Shown here: positions 1 through 7,146 of the stretch, in pieces
How positions within the stretch are numbered: the stretch's first letter is position 1
Layout: each line of letters starts with the position of its first letter
NCBI GenBank assembly: GCA_043809745.1
Contig: JBDROU010000020.1
Span: 1-7,967 of the forward strand
DNA from: JBDROU01 sp043809745 [NCBI: bacterium]
GTDB taxonomy: Bacteria > Elusimicrobiota > JBDRMW01
DNA: 7,967 nucleotides
Reading direction: 5' to 3'
Translations under genes and position numbers: made by a program
Notes under the pieces: model-generated
Seen by the model: only the letters and a program-made list of their open reading frames with translations
What the model was told of the DNA's origin: nothing
Database searches by the model: none

Positions 1-1
1 T

Positions 2-184
2 CGTAGTGTAGGGGTTCAGTCAGCCTGGTATGATACGGATGACTGGGTAAAGATTGAAGGTTATGTATTTTTGAATTGGAGTAACTTCTTAAATTTTGCT
101 ATATTCACGGTTAATACAGCTGATGATCTGGTTGATTTTTACGTGGACGATTGCAGCATAACAAAATGCCTGTATAGTCCCTAA
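2..184 (+). CDS. C-terminal end of a probable secreted carbohydrate-binding (CBM4/9-like) protein, 5' truncated
   Basis: An open frame enters from the left edge and ends at TAA 182-184, giving 60 residues. The visible part alternates aromatic and hydrophobic residues in a beta-strand-like pattern: a W-Y-D-T-D-D-W-V-K-I-E-G stretch early on, and D-F-Y-V-D-D-C-S-I near the end. A penultimate strand of the form 'fyvDDvsi' is typical of the last strand of CBM4/9 jelly-roll modules and related beta-sandwich domains of secreted glycan-active proteins. No catalytic domain is visible because the start lies outside the window, so the full protein could be an enzyme, an adhesin or a surface protein. 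The gene converges on the sulfatase-maturase gene with a 32-nt gap, in which I see no clear terminator hairpin. The open frame itself is solid; the family is a pattern-based guess. Confidence 0.55.
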   Translation, partial: RSVGVQSAWYDTDDWVKIEGYVFLNWSNFLNFAIFTVNTADDLVDFYVDDCSITKCLYSP

Positions 185-216
185 CTAAAAGAGCGCAAGA
201 TTAAGATGATACTGTT

Positions 217-1440
217 TTAATGACCAAATGTGTTTTTTAGTTTGTTCATGTACGGATCAATATGCTTAAAATATTTTTTTAAACCACTGCACAGGTAATT
301 CAAGCCAGGTTCCCCAATGGGAGTACGGATAATTCTGTTTTTTGGACATCCTCCGTTACAGGCAAACAGATACACACAATCCCGGCAATATTGAGGTAAG
401 CCATTTTTTTTATCCATGCCAAATTTGATTTGGCTACGAGAAAAAGCTATATTGCTTAAAGTTTTCTGCTTAATATTACCGAGCCGGTATTTTGGATATA
501 CGAAGTGGTCACAGGAGTACACATCACCGTTATGTTCAATGGCGAGACATTTACCGCAGACAGGGCCAAAAACACATCCTACTTCCATAGGATTTCCCAA
601 CCATAACATCAGCGCATACTCAAAATTATAGATGAATATCTTGCCTACATCGTGCCGATACCACTCGTTAAACACTTCAATAAGAAAATTGCCATAATCA
701 TCCGGATCAACCGACCATTCATAAACAACGGAATCGTCTGATCGCGGTCGAGCTGCAGGATCTCCTAATTGTGGGTGTTTAATGGTATCCCAATAAGGCG
801 GTGCATCCTGGCAAAAAGTCTTTGCTTCAACACAGGCATTAAATTGAATAGCACGCGGTGTAATGTTATCTCTAATAAAGCGATAGAGATCTAACGGTTT
901 TTTGGCGTTATCGTAGTTAAGAGTGACTAAGGCATTAAACGGCACTCTGTATTGTTGTAAAAGTTTCGCAGCTTGGAAAACTTTTTGGAAAGTTGGCTGA
1001 TTGCCTTTATCACGGCGATGTTTATCGTGCAGCTCCTCTGGGCCATCAATGCTTAAGCCAACAAGAAAATTGTTTTCTTTTAAAAAACAGCAGAACTCCT
1101 CATCAAGTAAAACTCCGTTAGTCTGCAGGTCGTTTTCGATTTGTTTACCGTTTGCATATTTCTTTTCTAATTCAATGACTTTTTTGAAGAAATCCAGACC
1201 TAAAAGCGTGGGTTCTCCTCCTTGCCAGGAAAAAACAATCTTACGAGACGTCTGTTCATTAATATATTGGTCTATAAATTCTTCAAGAATTTCATCAGAT
1301 ATGCGCCATTGAGTCTGGGTCGAAAGCATGTGTTCTTTGTGCAAATAAAAACAGTAATCGCATTGTAAATTACACAAGGGCCCAATTGGCTTGGCCATGA
1401 TATGAAAATACGTTTGCACAGGTGTAGTTTTGTTAGGCAT
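217..1440 (-). CDS. Anaerobic sulfatase-maturating enzyme (radical SAM/SPASM formylglycine-generating enzyme)
   Basis: This 407-residue cytosolic enzyme is predicted to oxidise a Cys or Ser in type I sulfatases to formylglycine using S-adenosylmethionine and iron-sulfur clusters. The radical SAM motif CxxxCxxC is at C23, C27, C30 inside PLCNLQCDYCFYL, very close to the anSME consensus. GGEP is at 74-77, QTNG at 106-109 and SIDGP at 130-134. The SPASM region has C289, C295, C310, C352, C355, C361, C365 and C384, matching the spacing of the two auxiliary clusters of characterised anSMEs, except that the last interval is one residue longer by my recollection. D311 directly follows C310, where the catalytic Asp lies in that family. 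The length is normal and nothing is missing. The start has a GAAGGT Shine-Dalgarno (1450-1455) and an upstream promoter. No sulfatase gene is visible, so its substrate must be elsewhere. The family also includes regulators known as ChuR/AtsB/YdeM. Confidence 0.93.
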   Translation of the reverse strand: MPNKTTPVQTYFHIMAKPIGPLCNLQCDYCFYLHKEHMLSTQTQWRISDEILEEFIDQYINEQTSRKIVFSWQGGEPTLLGLDFFKKVIELEKKYANGKQIENDLQTNGVLLDEEFCCFLKENNFLVGLSIDGPEELHDKHRRDKGNQPTFQKVFQAAKLLQQYRVPFNALVTLNYDNAKKPLDLYRFIRDNITPRAIQFNACVEAKTFCQDAPPYWDTIKHPQLGDPAARPRSDDSVVYEWSVDPDDYGNFLIEVFNEWYRHDVGKIFIYNFEYALMLWLGNPMEVGCVFGPVCGKCLAIEHNGDVYSCDHFVYPKYRLGNIKQKTLSNIAFSRSQIKFGMDKKNGLPQYCRDCVYLFACNGGCPKNRIIRTPIGEPGLNYLCSGLKKYFKHIDPYMNKLKNTFGH

Positions 1441-1505
1441 TTTATGCTTACCTTCAAAGTTATTATTTCTTTTCGATAGGGATATCTATATATGTAGTAC
1501 AACAT

Positions 1506-1534
1506 ATTATATCATTTGCATAAATTCCTGTCTT
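1506..1534 (-). promoter_or_regulatory. Probable sigma70 promoter of the sulfatase-maturase gene
   Basis: Read on the minus strand there is AAGACA (1529-1534), a 17-nt spacer, then a perfect TATAAT (1506-1511) preceded by TGA, giving an extended -10. Transcription would start near 1500, leaving a leader of about 60 nt before the ATG at 1440. The -35 is weak (4 of 6), but the extended -10 compensates. Confidence 0.6.
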
Positions 1535-1609
1535 CATTTTTATTATCGATAGAGGCAGTCTTACCTAAAAACAATAAAAAATCAAAAGAAAAAATACGAT
1601 TTCGGCCTG

Positions 1610-1635
1610 CCCTCCGAAGCCTTGGCGAAGGAGGG
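1610..1635. repeat. GC-rich hairpin in the left repeat region
   Basis: CCCTCC (1610-1615) pairs with GGAGGG (1630-1635), and GCC (1619-1621) with GGC (1624-1626) around a TT loop. The two stems are separated by a symmetric GAA/GAA internal loop. It sits between two repeat blocks and is absent from the right-hand copy, so it looks like an insertion into the repeat. Confidence 0.6.
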
Positions 1636-1676
1636 GCGATTTTCCCATCATAGATGGACAGGGATGTTTTAGCGTC
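1634..1676 (+). repeat. Dispersed repeat core, left copy
   Basis: Positions 1634-1670 are identical, over 37 nt, to 7147-7183 in the same orientation. After one mismatch the match resumes for GCGTC (1672-1676 and 7185-7189). The core begins gggcgattttcccatc and contains GGACAGG at 1656-1662. An A-rich 19-nt block upstream (1577-1595) is also identical to 7120-7138. The two copies flank the efflux operon. Confidence 0.9.
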
Positions 1677-1680
1677 CAGC

Positions 1681-1699
1681 CGCCGCCCGCACGGCGGCG
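1681..1699. repeat. GC-rich hairpin, 7-bp stem
   Basis: CGCCGCC (1681-1687) pairs with GGCGGCG (1693-1699) around the loop CGCAC. No T-run follows, so it is not a standard terminator. In the right-hand copy the equivalent place holds a different hairpin (7197-7213). Confidence 0.6.
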
Positions 1700-1874
1700 T
1701 CAGTCCGCGCGTCCTACAACGCAAAAAAAGCAGAATTCTCCCACCCACCCAACAGTCTTCGTGCTCGGGACTCAACCACTACGTGTTTTCGCTTGCCTAC
1801 GCTGTGCGAAGCCTACACTTTGGGTGCAAAGCCTGCTTTTCCCAATAATGTAATAAGATTTCCTGTTTGCAACC

Positions 1875-1903
1875 TTGACAAGTTATAGCCAATATGGTAT
1901 TAT
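1875..1903 (+). promoter_or_regulatory. Strong sigma70-type promoter of the AbrB-TolC-MacAB operon
   Basis: A consensus TTGACA (1875-1880) is followed after 17 nt by TATTAT (1898-1903), itself preceded by TGG, giving an extended -10. The expected start is near 1910, leaving a leader of about 70 nt. An inverted repeat, ATGAAA (1908-1913) and TTTCAT (1923-1928), lies at the start of the leader and could be an operator, possibly for the AbrB-type product itself. That last point is inference. Confidence 0.75.
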
Positions 1904-1979
1904 TGATATGAAAGGTAATACATTTCATACATATCGTACAAAATTATTTTTGAAAGGTGCAATAAAAAAGGAGGAGAGA

Positions 1980-2240
1980 ATGAAAGGACCTAAGTTTTTT
2001 GGAAAAGCACCAGTAGGTACAAAAGGGCAAATAGTCATCCCTGCAGAAGCAAGGAAGGCATTGGGTATTAGTCCGGGGGATAGTGTAATGATTATTTCTG
2101 GTCCACCGCATCATAAGATGATCAGTATTATTCCTGAGGATGAGTTTAATAAATTTTTAAAGTTTTTAGAAGGCCACTTAAATATCATGAAGAAAGAAGT
2201 TTCTCCTAAAAATAAGGTCTCAAAGGGAAATAGAAAATGA
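1980..2240 (+). CDS. AbrB/SpoVT/MazE-type swapped-hairpin transcription regulator
   Basis: An 86-residue DNA-binding protein that probably acts as a dimer and controls its own operon. Residues 10-52 form the swapped-hairpin domain: VGTKGQIVIPAEARKALGI at 12-30 followed by SPGDSVMI at 31-38, very close to the family consensus. The C-terminal half (about 53-70) looks helical, and the tail (71-86) is Lys/Arg-rich and probably disordered. The ATG at 1980 is chosen because AGGAGG (1969-1974) lies 5 nt upstream. Longer in-frame starts at TTG 1875 and ATG 1908 fall on the promoter -35 and near the transcription start, so they are unlikely. Its stop codon overlaps the ATG of the TolC-like gene by 4 nt (ATGA), implying translational coupling. 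Such proteins can also be antitoxins (MazE type), but no toxin gene follows, so a regulatory role fits better. Confidence 0.85.
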   Translation: MKGPKFFGKAPVGTKGQIVIPAEARKALGISPGDSVMIISGPPHHKMISIIPEDEFNKFLKFLEGHLNIMKKEVSPKNKVSKGNRK

Positions 2241-3523
2241 AATATTTGTCATTAACTATTACATGCTTAATTTTTGTGACTTCTTTTGTATATATTGCTT
2301 ATGCAGAACAGGCTCTTACATGGAAGGAATGTGTCAGGGAAACTTTTCATAATCATCCTGATCTGATATTTTCGCAGTACCAACTAAAGCAGGCCCAGGC
2401 CGATAAGACGATTACTAAAAGCAGTGTTCTCCCGCAGATAAATGCTGAGCTGAGCGAGAAAACGAGTGATATAGAGACTAAAAATGCCACAGGAACTGTA
2501 ACTGGAACTAAAACAGATTCTTATTCTTATAGTGTAAATGGACGACAATTGTTATTTGACGGAAAGACGCCTAATGATATTAAAACTGCATCTTTGAATG
2601 TGAAGGCTTTTGAATATGATTATGCTGTTACTTCTTCTAATATTAGACTGAAGCTAAGAGCTGCTTTTGTCGGGCTTCTCAAAGCACAAGAACTTGAAAC
2701 TATTACAACAGATATTGCATCAAGGAGAAAGCAAAACCTGAAAATGGTTAAATTGCGATATGAATCTGGAACAGAGCATGAAGGAGCATTATTGACCGCA
2801 CAAGCGGATTTAGCACAGGCTGAATATGAAGTTGTAGAGGCAAAAAGAAATGTTGTGGTTGCGCAAAGACAGTTAATAAAAGAACTGGGGCGAAATAAAT
2901 TTATGCCGATTAAGGTAAAAGGAGATTTCAAGGTTATAGAAAATAATACTGAAGAAATTGACTTGGAAAATCTGGCCGAGAATACGCCTATGCTAAAAGA
3001 ACTAATTGCTAAAAAAGAGGCGGCAAAGTTTGGAGTTAAATCTGCCAAGGCTGATTTTTTCCCGCAGGTCTATCTAGATGGTTCTATTGGAAAGAGTTCA
3101 TCATCTTGGCCTCCTCAGGAAGAAAAATGGTCTGTAGGAGTCACTATGTCCCTGCCTATTTTTGAGGGAGGAAGCAAGATAGCGGAAGTTTCCAAAGCAA
3201 AAGCTGAATTTAAACAGGCACAGGAAACCGAACGCAGCGGACGTGATGGGGTTATATATACTTTGCAGGAAGCTTGGACGGATTTTAAAAACGCAGTAGA
3301 TAAAATTTCTGTGCAGCATAAATATCTCGAAGCTGCACAGGCAAGAGCAAAGATTGCTAATGCCGAGTATTCAACCGGGCTTATTTCTTTTGATGATTGG
3401 ATAATTATTGAAGATAATTTAGTGTCTACAAAAAAGGCTTTTTTGAATTCTCAGGAGGATATGTTAATTACCGAAGCTAAATGGATTCAGGCAAAGGGAG
3501 GAACTTTAGAATATGATAATTAA
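2237..3523 (+). CDS. TolC-family outer-membrane efflux protein
   Basis: A 428-residue outer-membrane channel subunit, expected to trimerise and form the exit duct of the pump encoded by this operon. Residues 1-23 form a signal peptide (K3, hydrophobic core, AYA before E24). The mature part shows the two-repeat plan of outer-membrane efflux proteins. In the first repeat, LTWKECVRETFHNHPDL at 27-43 opens the helical part, a strand pair follows at about 66-110, and long alpha helices run from 111 to 219. In the second, PMLKELIAKKEAAKFGVKSA (251-270) precedes PQVYLDGSIG (276-285) and SLPIFEGG (305-312), then helices to about 418. It is slightly shorter than E. coli TolC. A Shine-Dalgarno AAAGGGA (2222-2228) lies inside the end of the AbrB gene. 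Its last 11 nt overlap the adaptor gene. It could instead be a type I secretion channel, but the MacA/MacB neighbours favour the MacAB type. Confidence 0.9.
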   Translation: MKYLSLTITCLIFVTSFVYIAYAEQALTWKECVRETFHNHPDLIFSQYQLKQAQADKTITKSSVLPQINAELSEKTSDIETKNATGTVTGTKTDSYSYSVNGRQLLFDGKTPNDIKTASLNVKAFEYDYAVTSSNIRLKLRAAFVGLLKAQELETITTDIASRRKQNLKMVKLRYESGTEHEGALLTAQADLAQAEYEVVEAKRNVVVAQRQLIKELGRNKFMPIKVKGDFKVIENNTEEIDLENLAENTPMLKELIAKKEAAKFGVKSAKADFFPQVYLDGSIGKSSSSWPPQEEKWSVGVTMSLPIFEGGSKIAEVSKAKAEFKQAQETERSGRDGVIYTLQEAWTDFKNAVDKISVQHKYLEAAQARAKIANAEYSTGLISFDDWIIIEDNLVSTKKAFLNSQEDMLITEAKWIQAKGGTLEYDN

Positions 3524-4478
3524 AATAGAAAAGAAATATTTTGTTTTATTAGCCATTGCCTGCATTCTGATTTTCTTTTTTAAGTGGCGGGGGAAAGAGC
3601 CTAATCTGCAGGAATCTGTTAAAGAAGTACATGCGGTATACGGCAGTATAAGAAAAATAATAACTACTACAGGAGAAGTTGAACCTCAGAATCGTTTGGA
3701 AATAAAGCCGCCAATAGACGGTAGAATCGAGAAAATATTAGTCAAAGAAGGCCAGAAAGTTAAAGCTGGAGATATTCTTGCTCTTATGAGCTCGACAAAA
3801 AGGGCAGCGCTTTTGGATGCGGCCCGTCTTAAGGACGAAAAAGAACTAAAGTATTGGGAAAAAGTATATAATGCTACTCCATTAATTGCGCCTATTGATG
3901 GCAAAGTTATTGTAAGAGCAGTTGAACCAGGACAAACAGTAGTTGGCAGCGATGCGGTTATTGTATTATCTGATCGGCTTATAGTTAAGGCAAATGTGGA
4001 TGAAGTGGATATAGGTATGGTTAAGGAAGGGCAAGAGGCTTTGATTGGATTGGATGCTTATCCAGATATAAAAGTTAAAGGGGTAGTTGATCATATATCC
4101 TACGAATCTACAGTTGTTAATAATGTTACGATTTACGAAGTTGATATACTGCCTGAATATATTCCTGAGGTATTTCGTTCAGGAATGAGCGCGAACCTGG
4201 AAATAATAACTCAAAATAAAGACAGTGTTTTATTATTACCTATTGATGCGGTAAAAAAAGATAAGGAAGGAAGCCATGTTTTATTAAAAAGAAAAAGCAG
4301 AGAGTTAGTTAAACAGCCGATTCAGACCGGACTTTCAGATGATGAGAATGTAGAAATTCTGTCTGGTCTTTCTAAAAACGACACTGTCTTGATATTGGAC
4401 AAGAAATATGTAATGCCCGATAATAAAGGATCTACAGGTAATCCGTTTATGCCAAAGTTTGATAGAAAAAATAAATAG
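3513..4478 (+). CDS. MacA-like periplasmic adaptor (membrane fusion protein) with a very short helical arm
   Basis: A 321-residue adaptor that should link the MacB transporter in the inner membrane to the TolC-like channel. Residues 9-23 form a single N-terminal membrane anchor, as in MacA. The first lipoyl half is at about 62-92 (PPIDGRIEKILVKEGQKVKA within it) and the second at about 123-152 (PLIAPIDGKVIVRAVEPGQT). A beta-barrel region follows (about 153-240), then a membrane-proximal domain ending near 305 with a basic, disordered tail. Between the lipoyl halves there are only about 30 residues (93-122), whereas MacA-type adaptors usually carry a long coiled-coil hairpin there. The start overlaps the TolC-like gene by 11 nt, with GGGAGG at 3496-3501 as a somewhat distant ribosome site. 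Assignment as an adaptor is firm; MacA-like rests mainly on the adjacent MacB. Confidence 0.88.
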   Translation: MIIKIEKKYFVLLAIACILIFFFKWRGKEPNLQESVKEVHAVYGSIRKIITTTGEVEPQNRLEIKPPIDGRIEKILVKEGQKVKAGDILALMSSTKRAALLDAARLKDEKELKYWEKVYNATPLIAPIDGKVIVRAVEPGQTVVGSDAVIVLSDRLIVKANVDEVDIGMVKEGQEALIGLDAYPDIKVKGVVDHISYESTVVNNVTIYEVDILPEYIPEVFRSGMSANLEIITQNKDSVLLLPIDAVKKDKEGSHVLLKRKSRELVKQPIQTGLSDDENVEILSGLSKNDTVLILDKKYVMPDNKGSTGNPFMPKFDRKNK

Positions 4479-4499
4479 CTATAAATGTGGGAAAAGTAA

Positions 4500-6467
4500 A
4501 TGATTGAACTAAAGAATATTAATAAGATGTATACAATGGGCACGGTAGAAGTTTGTGCGTTGAAAGATGTTTCTTTAAAAATTTCTCAGGGAGAATTTGT
4601 TGCCATTATGGGGCCGTCCGGCTCCGGGAAATCTACTTTGCTGCATATCTTAGGTTTCTTGGATAGGCCTGATATCGGGAATTATTTATTGGAAGGAAAA
4701 GACGTATCAGCACTTAGTGACGATGAATTAGCTGTGGTAAGAACTAGTATAGCAGGATTCATTTTTCAGCAGTTTCATTTGCTCTCAAGAATGACTGCTT
4801 TAGAGAATGTGGAACTTCCTTTGATTTATGGAGGAAAAAGAGGATTAAAGCAAAAAGCTGTAGGGAAAATAAAAGCTGTTGGATTGTCAGATAGGATGCA
4901 GCATAAACCAAATGAACTATCAGGAGGACAGCAGCAAAGGGTTGCAATTGCCCGCTCTTTAGTTAATGAGCCGGCAATTATTTTTGCTGATGAGCCCACG
5001 GGAAATCTAGATACTAAGAGTGAAGAAGAAATAATTGCTATTTTAAAGAAGTTAAATCAGGATGGGAAAACAATTTTAATGGTAACTCACGAACAGGAAG
5101 TTGCTCAGTATGCCAAACGGATAATTTATATGCGTGACGGAAAGATTGTTTCCGATAAAATTAATGATAGTAATATTGGTCCTAGAAAAAATAGGCTGGA
5201 AAATAAAAATTTTTGGAAAATAAGTTCGATATCTGATGCTAGTTTTAACTTGGCTGAAATTATAGATAATTTACAACAAGGATTTCGGTCTATTTTTTCT
5301 AATAAGTTAAGATCTTTTCTTTCTATGCTGGGAATTCTTATCGGGGTAGCTGCGGTGATTGCAATGCTTGCTTTAGGTGAAGGGGCTAAAGAATCTATTG
5401 CTCAAAGTCTTTCTTCATTGGGAACAAATATACTTACAGTCAGGCCAGGTGCACATAGGATAGGAGGAGTTTCTTTAGAGCAGGGGACGGTAACCCGTTT
5501 TACCATAGAAGATGCCCAAGCTATATCTAAGATTCCACAGGTTAAAAGTGTTTCTCCTTCAGTCTCGGGGCGTGGGCAAGTAATATATGGGAATAATAAC
5601 TGGAATACACAAATTCAAGGAACTGGTGTTGATTATGAGCAGATGAAATCATCTATTCCGATTACAGGAAGGTTCTTTACAGATGATGAATTGAAACAGC
5701 GTGAGAAAGTTGCTCTTATTGGGCTTACCGTGACTAAAGAACTTTTTGGGCAGGAGAATCCCGTAAATAAGACTATAAAAATAAACAGAATAAACTTTAA
5801 AATTATTGGTGTTTTACCTGAAAAAGGGTCCGGAGGACCTCATGGAGATCAGGACGATGTTGTTATTATTCCTGTTACCACCGCCATGTATAGACTATTA
5901 GGCAAACAGTATGTTGATTCTATAGATGTGGAAATAACTGACCTTGAATTTATGGATAAAGCAAAAGAATCTATCAGTAACCTTATAATTAAACGGCATC
6001 ATCTTAATGATAATAAACAGGAATCATTTAATATTATGAACATGGCTGAGATTCAAGAAGCTTTGCAAAGCATGACGAAGACCATGACAATGCTTTTAGG
6101 ATTTATATCTGCAATTTCTCTTCTTGTCGGTGGTATAGGGATAATGAATATAATGCTTGTTTCTGTAACTGAACGAACAAAAGAAATAGGGTTGCGCAAG
6201 GCAATAGGTGCCAGGAAAAAAGACATAATGTTGCAGTTTCTTATTGAATCCGTAGTGATGACCTTTAGCGGAGGGATTATCGGAATTGTTCTTGGTATCG
6301 GATTAGCATTTTTGTTATCTATTTTTGCAGGATGGATGACCAGAGTGTCATTGTTTTCTATAATACTTGCTTCAGGTTTCTCAATTGCTGTAGGCTTAGG
6401 TTTTGGTCTTTGGCCGGCGCGTAAAGCTTCAGAATTAAATCCGATAGAAGCATTAAGATATGAGTAG
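4500..6467 (+). CDS. macB: MacB-type ABC transporter (ATPase fused to FtsX-like permease)
   Basis: A 655-residue inner-membrane mechanotransmission ABC transporter, close in length to E. coli MacB (648). The N-terminal ATPase has Walker [10 protein letters not shown] (38-46), Q-loop Q90, signature LSGGQQQR (140-147), Walker B IIFADEP (160-166) with catalytic E165, and switch H197; all are intact. A linker (about 217-265) leads to membrane helix 1 (about 272-293). A large periplasmic domain spans about 294-525, then three membrane helices lie at about 532-556, 584-610 and 616-640. The conserved loop [20 protein letters not shown] follows helix 2 and the end reads [20 protein letters not shown]. 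MacB dimers use ATP in the cytosol to move the periplasmic domains and push substrates through the TolC channel. Known family substrates include macrolides, peptides, toxins and lipoproteins; the substrate here cannot be told. The gene starts 21 nt after the adaptor gene with a weak GGGAA ribosome site, and it is the last gene of the operon. Confidence 0.93.
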   Translation: MIELKNINKMYTMGTVEVCALKDVSLKISQGEFVAIMGPSGSGKSTLLHILGFLDRPDIGNYLLEGKDVSALSDDELAVVRTSIAGFIFQQFHLLSRMTALENVELPLIYGGKRGLKQKAVGKIKAVGLSDRMQHKPNELSGGQQQRVAIARSLVNEPAIIFADEPTGNLDTKSEEEIIAILKKLNQDGKTILMVTHEQEVAQYAKRIIYMRDGKIVSDKINDSNIGPRKNRLENKNFWKISSISDASFNLAEIIDNLQQGFRSIFSNKLRSFLSMLGILIGVAAVIAMLALGEGAKESIAQSLSSLGTNILTVRPGAHRIGGVSLEQGTVTRFTIEDAQAISKIPQVKSVSPSVSGRGQVIYGNNNWNTQIQGTGVDYEQMKSSIPITGRFFTDDELKQREKVALIGLTVTKELFGQENPVNKTIKINRINFKIIGVLPEKGSGGPHGDQDDVVIIPVTTAMYRLLGKQYVDSIDVEITDLEFMDKAKESISNLIIKRHHLNDNKQESFNIMNMAEIQEALQSMTKTMTMLLGFISAISLLVGGIGIMNIMLVSVTERTKEIGLRKAIGARKKDIMLQFLIESVVMTFSGGIIGIVLGIGLAFLLSIFAGWMTRVSLFSIILASGFSIAVGLGFGLWPARKASELNPIEALRYE

Positions 6468-6512
6468 ACTTTCCTTCCCTCGGCAATCGTCCGCCACAAA
6501 GCATAGCGAGAC

Positions 6513-6530
6513 AGGCAGTCTTAGCCTAAA
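6513..6530 (+). repeat. Short repeat block shared with 1553-1569
   Basis: The sequence aggcagtcttagcctaaa matches aggcagtcttacctaaa at 1553-1569 with one extra G. It is the first of several blocks present in the same order in both noncoding regions. Confidence 0.75.
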
Positions 6531-6561
6531 GGAAGCAAAAACACACCTTTTTACCAAGTGG

Positions 6562-6609
6562 GGACCCCGACTAGCATGATTAAATTTTTCAAATTTAATC
6601 AGTCGGTCC
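6562..6609. repeat. Hairpin with 10-bp inner stem and TTC loop
   Basis: Inner arms GATTAAATTT (6578-6587) and AAATTTAATC (6591-6600) are perfect complements around TTC. Outer arms GGACC/GGTCC and GACT/AGTC extend the stem with bulges at 6567-6568 and 6573-6577. No T-run follows. Confidence 0.85.
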
Positions 6610-6616
6610 AAATGGG

Positions 6617-6639
6617 TAGATTTTGCAAAGCAAAATCTA
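6617..6639. repeat. Hairpin with perfect 10-bp stem and AAA loop
   Basis: TAGATTTTGC (6617-6626) pairs perfectly with GCAAAATCTA (6630-6639). It begins 8 nt after the previous hairpin. Confidence 0.85.
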
Positions 6640-6655
6640 GGTCAAAAAATATTTC

Positions 6656-6691
6656 CCTACCTAAATTTCTTTTAGAAATTTGGCAGGTAGG
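6656..6691. repeat. Hairpin with 8-bp inner and 7-bp outer stem, TTT loop
   Basis: AAATTTCT (6663-6670) pairs with AGAAATTT (6674-6681), and CCTACCT (6656-6662) pairs with AGGTAGG (6685-6691) across a GGC bulge. It overlaps a GGACAGG word at 6690-6696. Confidence 0.85.
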
Positions 6692-6733
6692 ACAGGCGCC
6701 GCCGCCAAAAAAAGAATTTTATCTAGAGTTTTT

Positions 6734-6768
6734 CCCCGCTTGATTTCGCAGAAATCAAAGCTGCGGGG
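6734..6768. repeat. Hairpin with 8-bp inner and 6-bp outer stem, GCA loop
   Basis: TTGATTTC (6740-6747) pairs with GAAATCAA (6751-6758), and CCCCGC (6734-6739) with GCGGGG (6763-6768) across an AGCT bulge. It overlaps GGACAGG at 6767-6773. Confidence 0.85.
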
Positions 6769-6784
6769 ACAGGTGCGAGGGAGA

Positions 6785-6804
6785 GGACGCAGGGATGCGA
6801 GTCC
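6785..6804. repeat. Small hairpin with GGGA loop
   Basis: GGAC (6785-6788) pairs with GTCC (6801-6804) and GCA (6789-6791) with TGC (6796-6798), with a GA bulge. It is weaker than its neighbours but shares their layout of outer stem, bulge and inner stem. Confidence 0.5.
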
Positions 6805-7058
6805 AGCCATTTGGGCGGGACGAGCAGACTGAAGCCGAATCAGTGAATGAGTGTACTTGCCTGGGCTACTTCAAAGAAGGGTTTAAGAAATCTGTAGAAA
6901 ACAATCCAAGGGTCACTCGAAAGTACGGATGTAGACTTTTTTCGGCGAATTTTTGCCCTTCGACGTCCCTGAGGACTCCCGGAGGTCGTAATTATTTGAT
7001 TTTGTTGACATTGTGATTTTCTTTCTGATTCTGAAAACAAAAAATTAAAAGGGGGCGA

Positions 7059-7086
7059 TCCCGAGAAATTTGAAAAATTTCCGGGA
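7059..7086. repeat. Hairpin with 7-bp inner and 5-bp outer stem, GAA loop
   Basis: GAAATTT (7065-7071) pairs with AAATTTC (7075-7081), and TCCCG (7059-7063) with CGGGA (7082-7086), with a single A bulge at 7064. Confidence 0.8.
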
Positions 7087-7092
7087 CAAAGT

Positions 7093-7118
7093 CCTGGGAA
7101 TTCTACGAATTCCACAGG
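7093..7118. repeat. Hairpin with 7-bp inner and 4-bp outer stem, TAC loop
   Basis: GGAATTC (7097-7103) pairs with GAATTCC (7107-7113), and CCTG (7093-7096) with CAGG (7115-7118), with a single A bulge at 7114. It follows the previous hairpin by 6 nt. Confidence 0.8.
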
Positions 7119-7146
7119 GAAAAATCAAAAGAAAAAATCTCTTTTT

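Larger units (their letters stand above)
1512..1870. repeat. Noncoding repeat-rich intergenic region (left copy of a dispersed repeat family)
   Basis: About 360 nt between the divergent maturase and efflux-operon promoters. Open frames here on both strands have low-complexity Arg/Pro/Ser-rich translations and resemble no protein family I know, so I do not call genes. Blocks shared with 6468-7330 occur in the same order: 1553-1569, 1577-1595, 1634-1676 and a gtgctcgg-gact segment near 1761. GC-rich hairpins lie at 1610-1635 and 1681-1699. At about 1803-1832 two near-identical 11-nt words (gtgcgaagcct and gtgcaaagcct) are directly repeated. The GC-rich patches contrast with the AT-rich genes on both sides. 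Confidence 0.7.

Noticed and set aside
1512-1775. Minus-strand 87-residue open frame across the left repeat
   Set aside because: It crosses hairpins and repeat blocks, is Arg/Pro-rich without a family pattern, and the matching repeat on the right reads in different frames, so it is not a conserved protein.
1875-1979. N-terminal extension of the AbrB-like protein from TTG 1875 or ATG 1908
   Set aside because: TTG 1875 is part of the -35 TTGACA and ATG 1908 is near the transcription start. The ATG at 1980 has a strong ribosome site and begins just before the conserved domain.
6471-6560. Intrinsic terminator after macB
   Set aside because: A cttcc/ggaag pairing exists, but the stem is only 5 bp with a very long loop, and the T-run is displaced.
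6795-7016. 73-residue plus-strand open frame
   Set aside because: Its composition and the imperfect inverted repeats near 6961-6988 fit noncoding repeat DNA; no domain or ribosome site is seen.
6562-7118. CRISPR array
   Set aside because: The hairpins differ in sequence and spacing; there are no identical direct repeats with constant-length spacers.
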